Shown here: positions 19,301 to 28,136 of the stretch, piece after piece
Layout: every line of letters starts with the position of its first letter
Numbering within the stretch: position 1 is the stretch's first letter
Origin: Acidimicrobiia bacterium
GTDB lineage: Bacteria > Actinomycetota > Acidimicrobiia > Spongiisociales > ZC4RG35
Assembly: GCA_013812505.1 (NCBI GenBank)
Contig: JACCTH010000008.1
Span: forward strand, 1 to 61,145
Reading direction: 5' to 3'
Length of the DNA: 61,145 nt
Notes under the pieces: model-generated
What the model was told of the DNA's origin: nothing
What the model saw: the letters and a program-made list of their open reading frames with translations, nothing else
Databases searched by the model: none
Position numbers and translations under genes: made by a program

Positions 19301-20661
19301 CGTGGTGCCGCGCCGGAGCCGGGCGTCCATTCGACGACGAGTCCCTCGACGGAGACACCGGCGGGCAACCCCTCGAGCAGGATCGCTTCTGCCGACAACG
19401 CGAGCTGCAGCGTCGTGTGCGTGTCGTCGGCGTGACCGAAGCGAAACTTGGTGACGGTGAGCCGCGCGAAATGCCAACTCACCACTAGCGGTTCCGCGAG
19501 CACAATGCCGCCGCCTTCGGGCAGCAGGATCTGTCCGTCGGACCGGATGCCGACTTCGTCGAAGGCGACCTCGGGCCAATCCGCCGTGCCGTTGACGAGC
19601 ACCTTCAAGGTGCCCGAGACGTAGAGCGCCCATGGTCCATCGATGCGCGCTAGGCGCAGCTCGGTGACGCCGAGTCGCATGACATTCTCGTACTCAAGGA
19701 CGAGCAGCGCTCCCGACGTCGAGCCGGCCTCGGGGGGCTGAACGGCAGCGAGAGTCGCGGTGATGTCGCCTTCGGCGGTGAATGCTACGTCGAGCCCGAC
19801 CCACTTCTCGGCCGCCCCGTCTTCAAACTTCTCGAGCCTTACGTCGATGCCGAGCGAAACGTCGACGAGCGCGTTCTGCTCCACCTCGAGGCGCAACTGA
19901 TAGAACCGGAAAGGGAAGCCGAGGAAGCGCCCCGTCACGGGATGCTCGACGTCGGAAGCATTCACTTCGACGAGCCCGGTGAAGCCGGTCGTGCCGATCA
20001 CCGCGTTCGTCATCTCGATCAGCAGCTCGGCGCCGGGATCTGTTTCGAGGTACTCGGCCGGTATCGTGACCGCAAGCTTGCGGAACGCCAGCCCGGTGAA
20101 GTCCTCCTGCTCCTCGAGGAAGTCGGGCGATGCGAGCGCGCCGAACACCGGCAACACCTCGTTCGCCTCGACCACGATCTGCGTGCCGCATACGTAGGCC
20201 GGCGGCAGTATCGCACCGCTGAAGTTCTCGAACCGGAGGCCTTCGGTGGTGAAGTGCACGTCAGCGGTGATCGCGATCTCCGCCGGCCCGTCGGAAGCGA
20301 CATCCTTTAGGACGTCGGGTGAGACGCGTAGCGCGAGCGACGCTTCGCGCATAGTCATCCGGAAGTCGGGCCCGAGTACGGCCTCCGAGCGAATCGACGT
20401 CAGCCCCGGACCGGCCGCCCCGAACACGAACGCGATGACGTCGCTGCCAGGCAACTTCAGCGCGAGCTCGCCTTCGAACACGAGGAGGAGATCAATGACG
20501 ATGTTGTCGCCGTCGTGATAGACGGCCGCGTCCGTGTACGACAGTGCGTTGAATACGGAAGCGATCGACTCGGTCGGCAGGAACTCGGTGAGCGGAAAGT
20601 CCGCGAGCTCGAGCAGGTTCGACAGCGGGCTTAGTGCGGAGCCGTCGAGCTCGATTGCCAC
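16333..20661 (-). CDS. 1442-residue beta-rich giant protein, first gene of giant operon
   Basis: The largest gene of the window. It starts MAIELDGSALSPLSNLLELA. The first 850 residues are a long series of alternating beta segments (LLEGLPAGVSVEGLVVEW, GLRFRGRGALELTTLDMA, LNVKGMIVVAFPDLAILLQ) with glycine turns such as GATGLSIYGFQGLLAYN. This is the character of long beta-groove or DUF6603-type proteins, although I cannot confirm that family. Around 850 there is a change (VCKSFDFDWKREDPPQL) to a C-terminal half with Ig/FN3-like pieces and paired cysteines. There is no signal peptide or membrane segment. It overlaps the next gene by GTGA. Composition is very GC-rich. A structural or lipid-contacting role is only a guess. 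Confidence 0.7.
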   Translation of the reverse strand: MAIELDGSALSPLSNLLELADFPLTEFLPTESIASVFNALSYTDAAVYHDGDNIVIDLLLVFEGELALKLPGSDVIAFVFGAAGPGLTSIRSEAVLGPDFRMTMREASLALRVSPDVLKDVASDGPAEIAITADVHFTTEGLRFENFSGAILPPAYVCGTQIVVEANEVLPVFGALASPDFLEEQEDFTGLAFRKLAVTIPAEYLETDPGAELLIEMTNAVIGTTGFTGLVEVNASDVEHPVTGRFLGFPFRFYQLRLEVEQNALVDVSLGIDVRLEKFEDGAAEKWVGLDVAFTAEGDITATLAAVQPPEAGSTSGALLVLEYENVMRLGVTELRLARIDGPWALYVSGTLKVLVNGTADWPEVAFDEVGIRSDGQILLPEGGGIVLAEPLVVSWHFARLTVTKFRFGHADDTHTTLQLALSAEAILLEGLPAGVSVEGLVVEWTPGSGAAPRVRFSGIGFAFGVPGSFMANVSVDYLEEPSGLRFRGRGALELTTLDMAIDVSVDIGQAAGGFTTMYLYADAKLLPTGIPIGATGLSIYGFQGLLAYNMRLDIDAGLPIDERYYELFVRTPIGVTEAEKWVPQPGQNALGAGIILGTADKGYALNVKGMIVVAFPDLAILLQARANFLKKKPDLATAQQGTLDALMVYTAADEALTIDIAARWEMPSLVSVEGKARAFFSFSDSSAWYLEIGRDEDDKRVVAKALKWDNEWLFTAGFWFRIDPVGVVTGVQIDVHLEKRRGGFWVEATGSARGEMALFWEPSQWEGSLTLSGRIAAGYRGLSVGLGLTGQARARVRRPFDVHVHVEACVEALLWEVCKSFDFDWKREDPPQLESPFRRAAATPRHWTIYREPGPPEVLDTGVVSLLPEAGVPTIHPHSVVSIDFGKPMIDATGLFNEAVQLDDGGFMTVGERSGWSAAYRIDAVTLIRDPDHAAESITPWGTWARETLEPNTTLRLQSSKRWADDGSLTGGGLDGAELDYCDVPQPTRTCVSLEHIKRGFGWLDDGSLYAWDDHALLIRLHMRVSTTELALECPDREQSRVVTILESQSDGYVVAISNRELGKCRPVELCYPRGHGRWDWSKLAYRGGLATGNEAWTVSPDLQLLSAEQLYELRFQHTAQLKDPDGTITDAALPPIVKRFRIGPPPSRIGALDGYVVSVVPSDGARPVFLAYDLAVEFVDDYVPLLYRDVDERLVLRLFDGQGEPVRDSDGNVLLVPVAVPSPRQLTFGELVWNEIRDANAARGCPVGPPQPANATTLIRVPLATLGVTLTPNSQYVAHLVSNARPAVALHSWGFATSSYTTFSDLVTRDRVVAPARTASALTVSTFDELAREAGVETIAYVDRFTITRIADVVATSAVLLEAPEPLGACHRLTVTIDGHAATLVANVDGTRVFARLSSGTWPNTDLAVRLVWQRAVAPSLSIAGNAAPEVVAFSLVGLS

Positions 20662-20689
20662 AACGTCACTTCCGCCCTAAGTGATGCGT

Positions 20690-21227
20690 TTTGTCCGATC
20701 GCATTCCTCGAGTCGCCTGCTTGCGTGTCCAACAGGAGGCGGTCGCTTCGTCCGAGTGCTCCGATTCGTTAGCGCCATCCGAAGCGATTGCGGTGAATGT
20801 GCTGGTGTCTCCGGGGAAAAGCATCACTTCGAATTTCGTGGTTGCACCGTCAACCTGCCGGCGAAAGACCCATCGTCGTAAAGTCGATATGACGTGACAC
20901 CCTCATTGTCTGTGGCAGGATTCCACTCAAGAATCACAGAGCAGCCATCTTGGTTGATGACTCGCAGCCCTGATGGAGTGGTCGGCGCTGAGGTGTCGAA
21001 CGACTCCTCGATTACTTCACCCATGGCCTCATCAAGGGTTCATTGGCAGCCACTATGTCATCTGCGGCGACCTGTGGAGGATCTATCCCGACGGTGCCGA
21101 AGATACCCAAATACGCGTCCCTTGCAAAGGAAACTGGTGCTACCCCGAGGCCATAAGCGTCGTGCACGAGCTGAAGAGCGGCGACGATCAAAGTTAGGAC
21201 CGCAACTACTCGACCGGCGGCCTTCAT
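20690..21227 (-). pseudogene. membrane-anchored FN3 protein, frameshifted
   Basis: The piece starting MKAAGRVVAVLTLIVAALQ has one N-terminal membrane helix. After a shift near 21020 (the alternative frame reads DEAMGEVIEESFD) comes the first half of an FN3 domain: PTTPSGLRVINQDG, SVILEWNPATDNEGVTSYRL. After a second shift near 20865 the other half follows: VDGATTKFEVMLFPGD, TFTAIASDGANESEHSDEA. Three frames are needed for one sensible protein. It lies directly upstream of the giant operon on the same strand and may have been its first gene or an unrelated remnant. Confidence 0.55.
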
Positions 21228-21418
21228 TTTTCGTCTCCTGTCTCTTTCAAAGATACACCCGATGAGCGCGAGCGGCTCGGTATTTGAGCTGCATCTCGAG
21301 GGGACTGGTCAGTGTCGAATGGCCTCGCAATCGCCGCCGACAGTTGATCCCCCCGAGCTGGGGGAGTTCCCAGCATGGATATCTACATTGCATGGTCCGA
21401 CCCTCACGGCTTGCAGCT

Positions 21419-21606
21419 GGTGGTCGACTTTCGTCAAGCTGCATCTGCCTAACAATCTGCGTGTGTCGACTCGTTGTAACTAGTTCTCCAAACGCGACAC
21501 AGACGCGGCACAAGCGTCGGAAAGGTCCCGTTTTTGCAGGTGTTCTCGGGGTGTAGCGGCGGCCTCATAATCCGTCGGTTGCAGGTTCGAAGCCTGCCGG
21601 GCCCAC
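21419..21606 (+). repeat. tRNA-derived att repeat, copy 2
   Basis: The core 21564-21606 is identical to copies 1 and 3. The flank from 21419 matches copy 1 from 2318: a frame end reading LVVDFRQAASA with stop at about 21452, then the GCG(A/G)CACA doublet at 21491-21514. Before the anticodon loop the bases are GCGGC, which do not pair with TCCGT, so the tRNA half is not functional. It separates islands A and B. Confidence 0.8.
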
Positions 21607-21721
21607 AGTTTCCCGACCGGGGAAATGTCAAGAAATCCAATTGATATATGGCTTTTCTCCATTCTCGCTCGTCTTGCGGTGTCTCTCAGGAGTTCTCATG
21701 AAATTGCCTCATCTCGCCTCG

Positions 21722-21744
21722 GATGCGGCACAAACGCGGCACAA
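21722..21744 (+). repeat. orphan GCGGCACA doublet
   Basis: GCGGCACAAACGCGGCACA lies 115 bases after copy 2. It repeats the doublet found inside each right-end flank (2390, 21491, 28182). It could be an arm-type recombinase or regulator binding site at the left end of island B. Confidence 0.4.
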
Positions 21745-21876
21745 CATCCTTCGCGGATCTCATAGCCGGGCCGCGGATGGACGGCTTTAGGGTCTCCGTC
21801 GTTTCTCCAATTGGGCCCGCCGGTGCTCTGATTTAGTCAGAGAAGGGTTTCTTCTGAACCCAGAACCCCATGCGAC

Positions 21877-22995
21877 TCAATCCGCGTGACCGAGAATCGG
21901 GCCCGGATCCAAGAGAAGCGCGTCGTATTCATCCTGTGACATCGGGGTCAATTCCATACTGTCCTTATGTATTTCAATCAGTAAGGGGGTCGCCGGCTCA
22001 AGAGTTTTCCACTCGATCGTCCCGACATCGACCAACGTTTCGACTTCGCCCTCGCCTTTTGGACTCACGTAGAGGGCGACCCGGATGTCCAAGCCTTGGA
22101 CGGTGAACTCGCTTAGCGGTTGGACGGCATAGTTCAACGGCAGGATATGAGTGAGAACGAAACCCTCGTTGGTGATGAAACGCACGCCGTCGAACTCGCT
22201 GGCTAGCTCGGGGTCGGCAATTAGCGCAAAATGCATTGGCGAGAAGGTCAGCCCATGACCCTCCGGAACTCCAGTTCCGGGCATGAGCGATCGCACCTCG
22301 GGGGGAATCGATCGCCAAGCCGCCAGCTTCTCCTCGTCGGTGGGAGGGACGATTTCCTCGATGAACTCGCTGGCGATCGGTCTCTCAGATAGCGGGTCCC
22401 CGAGGTTCCGCGAGTCCGACCACAGCCGTTGTTCTTGGACCAAGGCGATCAGGGTCTGCAGCGGATCTTCGTTTCGCGCCGCCGCAACCACTTCCAGCTT
22501 CTCCAGATCGACCGCGAGGTTCACCGACCCCGGATTTTTCTCCGGTGAGTCTGCGGCCGGCAAGGCCAGACCTTCGCCGGTCAGGGCGAAGGTGACTCTC
22601 CACTGCCCGTAGGGGTGGTCCTCGGAGAAGCTCAGACACAGGGTCAACTGGTCACCGGTCTCGTATTGATCGATGTTCTGGAAGAACCCCCAGGCTTCGA
22701 GTGGCTCCGGCACCGCTGGCACCTCATAGGTGAGGCCATCACCCAAGACCATGCTCGTCGTTGACCACAACACTTCGAGGCCGGAAAACTGGGCGGCGGC
22801 ATTGTCGCCTGCCGCCGGGTTGTCGACCGCTTTTACCCACGTGGCGTCGGCGAGCACGTGACACAAAGGTGTCAGTCCGGCGAGAGACGGAGGCACCCCC
22901 TCCAAAGCTGCCGGTCCGCAGGCCAGGACCAGGGTTAGGACAAGCCCCAACGCTCGTGGATGCTTGCGGTCATCCACTGAGATCATCGATGTCAT
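21877..22995 (-). CDS. putative lipoprotein of unknown function
   Basis: A 372-residue protein with an N-terminal hydrophobic stretch, ALGLVLTLVLACG, whose Cys26 sits in a lipobox-like VLAC. The start overlaps the end of the metalloprotease gene by 26 bases, and a second Met three codons in (ISVDD) is an alternative. The mature part is acidic with a mixed fold, containing VRFITNEGFVLTHILPLN and a C-terminal YDALLLDPGP. No family is recognised. Because it is translationally linked to a secreted metzincin, a surface-tethered inhibitor, chaperone or substrate-binding partner is possible. That is inference from context. Confidence 0.6.
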   Translation of the reverse strand: MTSMISVDDRKHPRALGLVLTLVLACGPAALEGVPPSLAGLTPLCHVLADATWVKAVDNPAAGDNAAAQFSGLEVLWSTTSMVLGDGLTYEVPAVPEPLEAWGFFQNIDQYETGDQLTLCLSFSEDHPYGQWRVTFALTGEGLALPAADSPEKNPGSVNLAVDLEKLEVVAAARNEDPLQTLIALVQEQRLWSDSRNLGDPLSERPIASEFIEEIVPPTDEEKLAAWRSIPPEVRSLMPGTGVPEGHGLTFSPMHFALIADPELASEFDGVRFITNEGFVLTHILPLNYAVQPLSEFTVQGLDIRVALYVSPKGEGEVETLVDVGTIEWKTLEPATPLLIEIHKDSMELTPMSQDEYDALLLDPGPILGHAD

Positions 22996-24178
22996 ATACG
23001 GTCACTCTTGACCAGTCGGCCAGGGCCCAGGTTGATCCGCCGCCGGCGGCATTCATGTTGTTCCGAAGCTGAAGCTGAACGTCGTATGCGTCATAACCAT
23101 CCGTTGGCGCAACTGTGGATGTTCCACAGCGTTGCCAAGTTGTTGAGGTCGGCGTGCAATTCATGGCCGACATTTGCCATGGAAAGACGATCGAGGCAAC
23201 ATCATTAAGGTTTTCGTAGTTATCTTCATGATAATTTCGGGGGAAAGGGTTTCCGCACGGATTGTTGACATTGTCATAGCCAACCGGCCTCCACATAAGC
23301 GTCATCCTGATAAAGCCGGTATCGGTGGCGGCGTTCTTGCGAATGCGGCCATCGGGGAGAAAGGTCGGATACTGGTCGCTAAGAGTCTGGTCGAGGGGTA
23401 TATATCTCGTCGTGTTATACATCGTGACGTCGGCACCCAGCCAAGCCAGATACTGTGGCCCGACCGCACCGCCAGTGGTTCTCAAGGAAGATTGCCCACC
23501 TCCTGACCGACGCCAATGGGTGAGCCCGTTCTCGAAGCTGGAATTGGCGGTCACTCCTTTCCAAAGTACGCCACCCAGAGATTCTTGGTCCACCGTGTAC
23601 ATGACCGCAGCCTCGTCATCCTGGCTCAACACGGCCAAGTTGGCAGTCTCGGACGCCGATAGACACGTTCCCATGCTCGGCCGAAAGAGCCAATCGCCTG
23701 AGGCGGTCTTCCCGGTGATGTCTTGAAGGTCATACTGGGAATGGCTGATCCCAAATGCATGGCCGAACTCATGCGTGGCGACAGCGCGAATACTCAAGTC
23801 GTCGTTCTGATACTCCAACAGGAAGTCGGTGTTGAACTCGACGGTATGAATCCCAGCACATATAGTGCGCGCGTAAGTGCCGCCCGACAAATTAAGCCAT
23901 TTAGCCGTATAGACAGTAGACCCGCCTCTGCTGAAGGCCGCCACACCATCCGGCCGTTTGGGAACGAGCCAATCATTGAAGCCGACTGCGACCCGATCCT
24001 TGAGCACCTGAGTCCAACCTGCATCATTCGAAAAGACGTAATCCGCTTGTGTCAGATCGCCGCAGTGAAATGGCCCCCACGATATATCGTGCCAGAACGC
24101 GATCGCAGGCTGAGCGCTAGCAAATAGGCACAGGGTGGCGATTAGCAGGGTATACCGAAACCGCCGGCGGGCTATCAC
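22970..24178 (-). CDS. secreted matrixin-type zinc metalloprotease
   Basis: A 402-residue protein with a signal peptide (MIARRRFRYTLLIATLCLFA, cleavage expected after AIA at about 27). The catalytic site is ATHEFGHAFGISHS, the full metzincin motif HExxHxxGxxH (His136, Glu137, His140, His146). A candidate Met-turn, AAVMYT, follows about 50 residues later, as in matrixins. The C-terminal 180 residues (LWKGVTANSSFENGLTHWRR onward) look like a carbohydrate-binding-type beta-sandwich. It is the first gene of a pair with the putative lipoprotein downstream. Its role is probably degradation of extracellular or host/prey protein. Confidence 0.85.
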   Translation of the reverse strand: MIARRRFRYTLLIATLCLFASAQPAIAFWHDISWGPFHCGDLTQADYVFSNDAGWTQVLKDRVAVGFNDWLVPKRPDGVAAFSRGGSTVYTAKWLNLSGGTYARTICAGIHTVEFNTDFLLEYQNDDLSIRAVATHEFGHAFGISHSQYDLQDITGKTASGDWLFRPSMGTCLSASETANLAVLSQDDEAAVMYTVDQESLGGVLWKGVTANSSFENGLTHWRRSGGGQSSLRTTGGAVGPQYLAWLGADVTMYNTTRYIPLDQTLSDQYPTFLPDGRIRKNAATDTGFIRMTLMWRPVGYDNVNNPCGNPFPRNYHEDNYENLNDVASIVFPWQMSAMNCTPTSTTWQRCGTSTVAPTDGYDAYDVQLQLRNNMNAAGGGSTWALADWSRVTVYDIDDLSG

Positions 24179-25122
24179 GCCGTCGATTTAACCACTGCGC
24201 AGGCGTGGGGCAAGAAGATTTTGCGTCGGCCAGGCAGGTCGTCGCGTGGCGCTGTCAGAACTGCCTTCCCCCAAATCGCGGCTGGCATCTGGTCCGGGTT
24301 CGCGGACTGAGTTGAGTGGTCCCACGATTTCGAACCGCGGCAGGGAGATGATCGGCGACGTGGGTAGTCAAATCACCCGCGACATCGCTAGCACTTCAAC
24401 TCGTGACGTTGTCAGGACGTTGGGACATGACGGGGCGGGGGGGTCGAAGTCCACGTCAGCCGTATCTGTTCAAAGCTAAGTCGTAACGTTCCGAACGTCC
24501 GTTTCGGAGCATGGTCCATGACGTTGGATCGGCCAGGTTCGAGCGGGCCTCCCCTAGAGTTGTAGTCCCGGAATCCGTCGAAGGTGTTGCGCGCGATAAT
24601 CGCAGGTCCTTCGGTATGAGAGTTGCCGATTCGGTCCGAACATCGACCTCGCGCGACAGCCTTCGGGTTCTGTGCCGGAGGCGTGCGGCGATCGAGTCGC
24701 GTTACGGCCACGGCCACTTGGTTGGAGAGCCGAGTCCGCCGGCACTCGTCGTGGGTCGGGTCGGCTATTGAGGCCTTTGGTCGTTTGCACCAAGGGCTCG
24801 TCCTCAGCTTCAAGCGATCTCGGGCCATCAATTTTGGTCGAGCGGTAGCCGGATCTTCACCCGGGTTCTGGGAAATCGCTTGAGTACCGCCAGCGCAGCA
24901 GCGACCTAGTAGGACGAACAACGTGTTCAAAAGCGACTTCTAGCAGGACGCGGCTCTTGGTCCGCTTGTAATCCGCCGCACTCGGCGACCGCGACGACCG
25001 CGAAGACGAAGCGCATTGGGTTTGCGAACTCTGAGTCGTGTCGTCGACGCATTTCGCCGGCAGCGTCGCGTCCGTCTGAAGCGAACGAAGTTTCGCTCCG
25101 GCCGACGCGCAAAACGCTGTTC
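24179..25122. other. about 940-base region without a convincing gene
   Basis: It lies between two divergently oriented protease genes. Several open frames of 60-170 codons exist, but none has a ribosome binding site or resembles a protein family, and their translations are Arg/Pro/Thr-rich shadow type. The region probably holds both promoters and decayed sequence. Confidence 0.45.
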
Positions 25123-27666
25123 GTGGGGTCGTACATCCATTTGAGGGTGTCGATCGAGCCGAAGAGCAAGACCACGATCGACGACTACGAGTTCGCGATC
25201 CCGTCCGGGCTCGCCGGCGGCGTCGTGTCAGTCGCGCGTGAGCTTAAGCACACGCCGCACGAGCCGAGCGTGATCTTGCTCGCTGGGTACGAGCCGGGCA
25301 CTCACGTGCTGCAGGTGATCGAGAAGGCGACCAGCATAATCGTCATTGAGGTGAAGTATCGCCTCACGACCGTGTGGAAGGACGAGAAGCGAGGGCCCTC
25401 GCGGTGGTTCAGCGGGGCACCGCGGGCACGGCTGGCCGGGTCCGCATGGGGTGGTGGACCTCCCGGTCCGCAGAACGTGGGAACGGCGCCGGCCACAGGT
25501 TCGCGACGGATCGCACTGCTCTTGGTCGACACCACGTCGGAGCGCTACACGGCCGATGCACCGACGATGCAGGCACACCGCGACCGCTGGATCGACGAAG
25601 TCATCAACGGGGTGGCTGCGAGCGGTCAAACGCGGAGCACCCGTGCTCTTTATGGAGAGATGTCGTACAACAACTTCGACATTGGTGCCGAGGTGTTCGG
25701 TCCCGTCTCGCTATCCACCGACTGGGACACCAACTTCAACGCCGACGGCACACCCAAAGGCGCGTTCTTCCAGGCCGCCATCACCGCTGGTGACTCGCTG
25801 ATCGACTACAACAACTTCGACACCGTCGCATGCATCACGCAGAGCGTCCCAGCTGCCGGCATGACGCCCGCGAAATCGGCCTGGCCCTACGCCAGCATCG
25901 GTTCGTGGGGCCCATACACGACGAGCGAGGGCAACAAGAACCTCGGCGTGATATCGATGCCGAACGAATGGGGTGTGTCGGACAACCGCGAGATCCACGA
26001 AACGTTCGCCCATGAACTAGGGCACAACCTCGGCCTCGGTGACCAGTACACGCCGGCGGTGGCCGGCCGCAATCCCGGCGGCTGGGAGCTGATGGACGCC
26101 GACAATCCGTTCCCACACATGTCGGTCGTGCATCGGATGATGCTCGGTTGGGTTCCAGCGGCATGGCTGCGCACCTTCAACTTTGCCGCAAGTGGTGCAC
26201 CGGTGGACCAGAACGTGGTCCTCCACGCGATCGAGCGCGGCGCGCCACCGGCCGGGCGCTCGGCGGCCGTGGAGGTCCGCATCGGCAACGGCCTCAACTA
26301 CTACTGGGAGTACCGCAACGGGGAGAACCCGCAGATTGGTGACCGGGCGTTGCCCACCGACGAACGGGTGCTTGGTACCGACGTCGCGTCTGCGCCGTTC
26401 GTGCCGCCGTTCACTCGTCCCGGCATCTTGTTGCTACCGAGTGATGGCGACGATGATGGTGCTGTACTTGGCGCAGGACAGTTCTACAAAGAGATTGACT
26501 CCTCGCCGTTTCCCGTCGAATTCCGAACTGACGTCTCGGCCATCAACGGTGATCGCGCCGACCTCCGCATCCGATACGGGGCGAACGGTCGCCCCGACCC
26601 GTCGATCCGGCCATGGCCGGCGTCGGCCAGCCGCCAGTGGCAGTCGCCTGACATCGAGGTCCGCAACGCAAAGAACCTCACCGATGCCACGTGGGCAAAC
26701 GTGCCATGGGTGGGCAACAACAACACAATCGTTGCCAAAGTGAAGAACGCTGGGACGATCCTTGCGCCCCAGGTGCGGGTGAACTTCCACATCAAGAACT
26801 TCAACATCGGTGGCGCGCCGGAAGTGTTCCTCGGCGCCGACGTCCGCGACATCGCAGCCGGCGCCACTGTGGAATTCACCACGACGTGGGTGCCCCCGTC
26901 GACAGGCCACTACTGCGTCATTGCCCGAATCCCGCTGTACGTCGTGCCGACCGCACCGACCATCGTCGAAATGACGGAGCTGAACAATATCGCCCAGTCG
27001 AACTACGACCGTTTCAACACAGCCACGAGCTCGCCATCGACGCGAGAGGAGACGGCGGTCGAGGTGGGCAACCCGTACGACGAGGCGACCCGGGTATGGA
27101 TTATCGGCGAGCAGACGAACCCGCTGTTCCGCACCTACGTCGAGACCACCTGGCTTTGGCTCGAACCCGGTGAGACCCGCAGCGTCGGCGTGATGATGGA
27201 GTACGCACTCGACCCGAAGAGCGATCGCGTGCCCGACGACGTTCGCCACGTTGATCGACGCCGCATCGAGAAGCTGTCACTGACACCGAACAACCTAGGC
27301 CTGCATGCGTCCGCGGAGGATCCGCACGACAGCCCGCGGCATGCCTTGGAGTTGCTCGGCGGAGCAGGCATCCAAGTGACCACCGGTCGAGCCACCGAGT
27401 TCGAGAGCTTCGGCAACGACGACAACGTGGTGACCGGCACGATCGTCACCGTCGACGATCAGGCACCGGTACCAGGCGGCCAGGTCGTGGTCACCGTCAC
27501 CGACGATGCAGATGCCTACGAGAGGCACAGCTCGCTGTCGGGGCAGCTCGATAACGGCTCGTTCTTCGTGCCTTTCCGCAAGGACGACTTCAAGATCATG
27601 CGCTCCGAGTACCTGCCGATCCCTGGCTTTGCGCCGTGTGCCACTGACTGGACCGAGCGTCGCTGA
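25123..27666 (+). CDS. HExxHxxGxxD zinc metalloprotease with CARDB-like domain
   Basis: An 847-residue protein. The catalytic site is FAHELGHNLGLGDQY (His297, Glu298, His301, Asp307), the Asp-zincin/M6-snapalysin-like variant in which the third ligand is Asp. The part from about 510 to 640 has CARDB-type strands (NNTIVAKVKNAGTILAPQVR, then GATVEFTTTWVPPSTGHYCV). No signal peptide is seen at the GTG start. The frame is open and looks coding upstream, so the N-terminus may be incomplete. The C-terminus ends abruptly with a Cys-containing tail. The two metalloproteases of this island belong to clearly different subtypes. Confidence 0.75.
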   Translation: MGSYIHLRVSIEPKSKTTIDDYEFAIPSGLAGGVVSVARELKHTPHEPSVILLAGYEPGTHVLQVIEKATSIIVIEVKYRLTTVWKDEKRGPSRWFSGAPRARLAGSAWGGGPPGPQNVGTAPATGSRRIALLLVDTTSERYTADAPTMQAHRDRWIDEVINGVAASGQTRSTRALYGEMSYNNFDIGAEVFGPVSLSTDWDTNFNADGTPKGAFFQAAITAGDSLIDYNNFDTVACITQSVPAAGMTPAKSAWPYASIGSWGPYTTSEGNKNLGVISMPNEWGVSDNREIHETFAHELGHNLGLGDQYTPAVAGRNPGGWELMDADNPFPHMSVVHRMMLGWVPAAWLRTFNFAASGAPVDQNVVLHAIERGAPPAGRSAAVEVRIGNGLNYYWEYRNGENPQIGDRALPTDERVLGTDVASAPFVPPFTRPGILLLPSDGDDDGAVLGAGQFYKEIDSSPFPVEFRTDVSAINGDRADLRIRYGANGRPDPSIRPWPASASRQWQSPDIEVRNAKNLTDATWANVPWVGNNNTIVAKVKNAGTILAPQVRVNFHIKNFNIGGAPEVFLGADVRDIAAGATVEFTTTWVPPSTGHYCVIARIPLYVVPTAPTIVEMTELNNIAQSNYDRFNTATSSPSTREETAVEVGNPYDEATRVWIIGEQTNPLFRTYVETTWLWLEPGETRSVGVMMEYALDPKSDRVPDDVRHVDRRRIEKLSLTPNNLGLHASAEDPHDSPRHALELLGGAGIQVTTGRATEFESFGNDDNVVTGTIVTVDDQAPVPGGQVVVTVTDDADAYERHSSLSGQLDNGSFFVPFRKDDFKIMRSEYLPIPGFAPCATDWTERR

Positions 27667-27829
27667 CGGTCGGCAACGCCCTCGGGCGCAAGATCGAACC
27701 GGCGGCAGCGTCGTCTCGGATATGCGTTGCAACGAGTAGTGACGTCGGCTGCGCGCCATCGTCTCGGACAAAGACGGCGCCTGACGCCGTGGACTTGATC
27801 CGGGTGATCGGGTCGAGGATCCGCCCTTG

Positions 27830-28100
27830 AGGGGCGAGCAGCCCGGGTGAACAGACCGGTGACGTCCTCGACGAGTCCACCTTCAATGGCCGAACGCGTG
27901 AGCTCGTCCTTGAATCAATGTCTGACGAGGGCTTCTATGTTCCGATTGGCGACGGGAACCATCTGCTGAATTGGGGTGGGCACGACCTGAGTCTGGTGAA
28001 CACTTTGGAGCCAACCGGCGAAATAGCCTTGGCCACCGGGTGCAGCAACCTTCTTACCGAACAGTCGACCGTCACTTTCAGCGTTCCTCCTTCGCCCTGA
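27830..28100 (+). other. short open frame, possible gene fragment
   Basis: The frame is open from 27830 and reads as a plausible protein end (FNGRTRELVLESMSDEGFYV, GDGNHLLNWGGHDLS, stop at 28098-28100). The only ATG is at 27918, without a ribosome binding site. No family is recognised. It may be the tail of a lost gene. The stretch 27667-27829 before it shows nothing. Confidence 0.3.
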
Positions 28101-28136
28101 CCCCGCCGTGCGCCGCCGTGCCGCTGTGTGGTGTCT

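Larger units (their letters stand above)
2505..21606. mobile_element. genomic island A between tRNA-derived repeats
   Basis: The segment runs from just after the first 43-bp tRNA-derived repeat to the end of the second, about 19.1 kb. The direct repeats at both ends and the shared right-end flank are what tyrosine-recombinase integration at a tRNA 3' end produces. The content is typical accessory cargo: a protease/MBL operon, effector-like membrane proteins, a patatin and a giant-protein operon, with several decayed genes. No integrase, excisionase or transfer gene was found inside, so the element is either decayed or was mobilised in trans. Confidence 0.7.

Noticed and set aside
24412-24930. 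172-codon minus-strand frame in the gap of island B
   Set aside because: No ribosome binding site, no family resemblance and the composition of a shadow frame.
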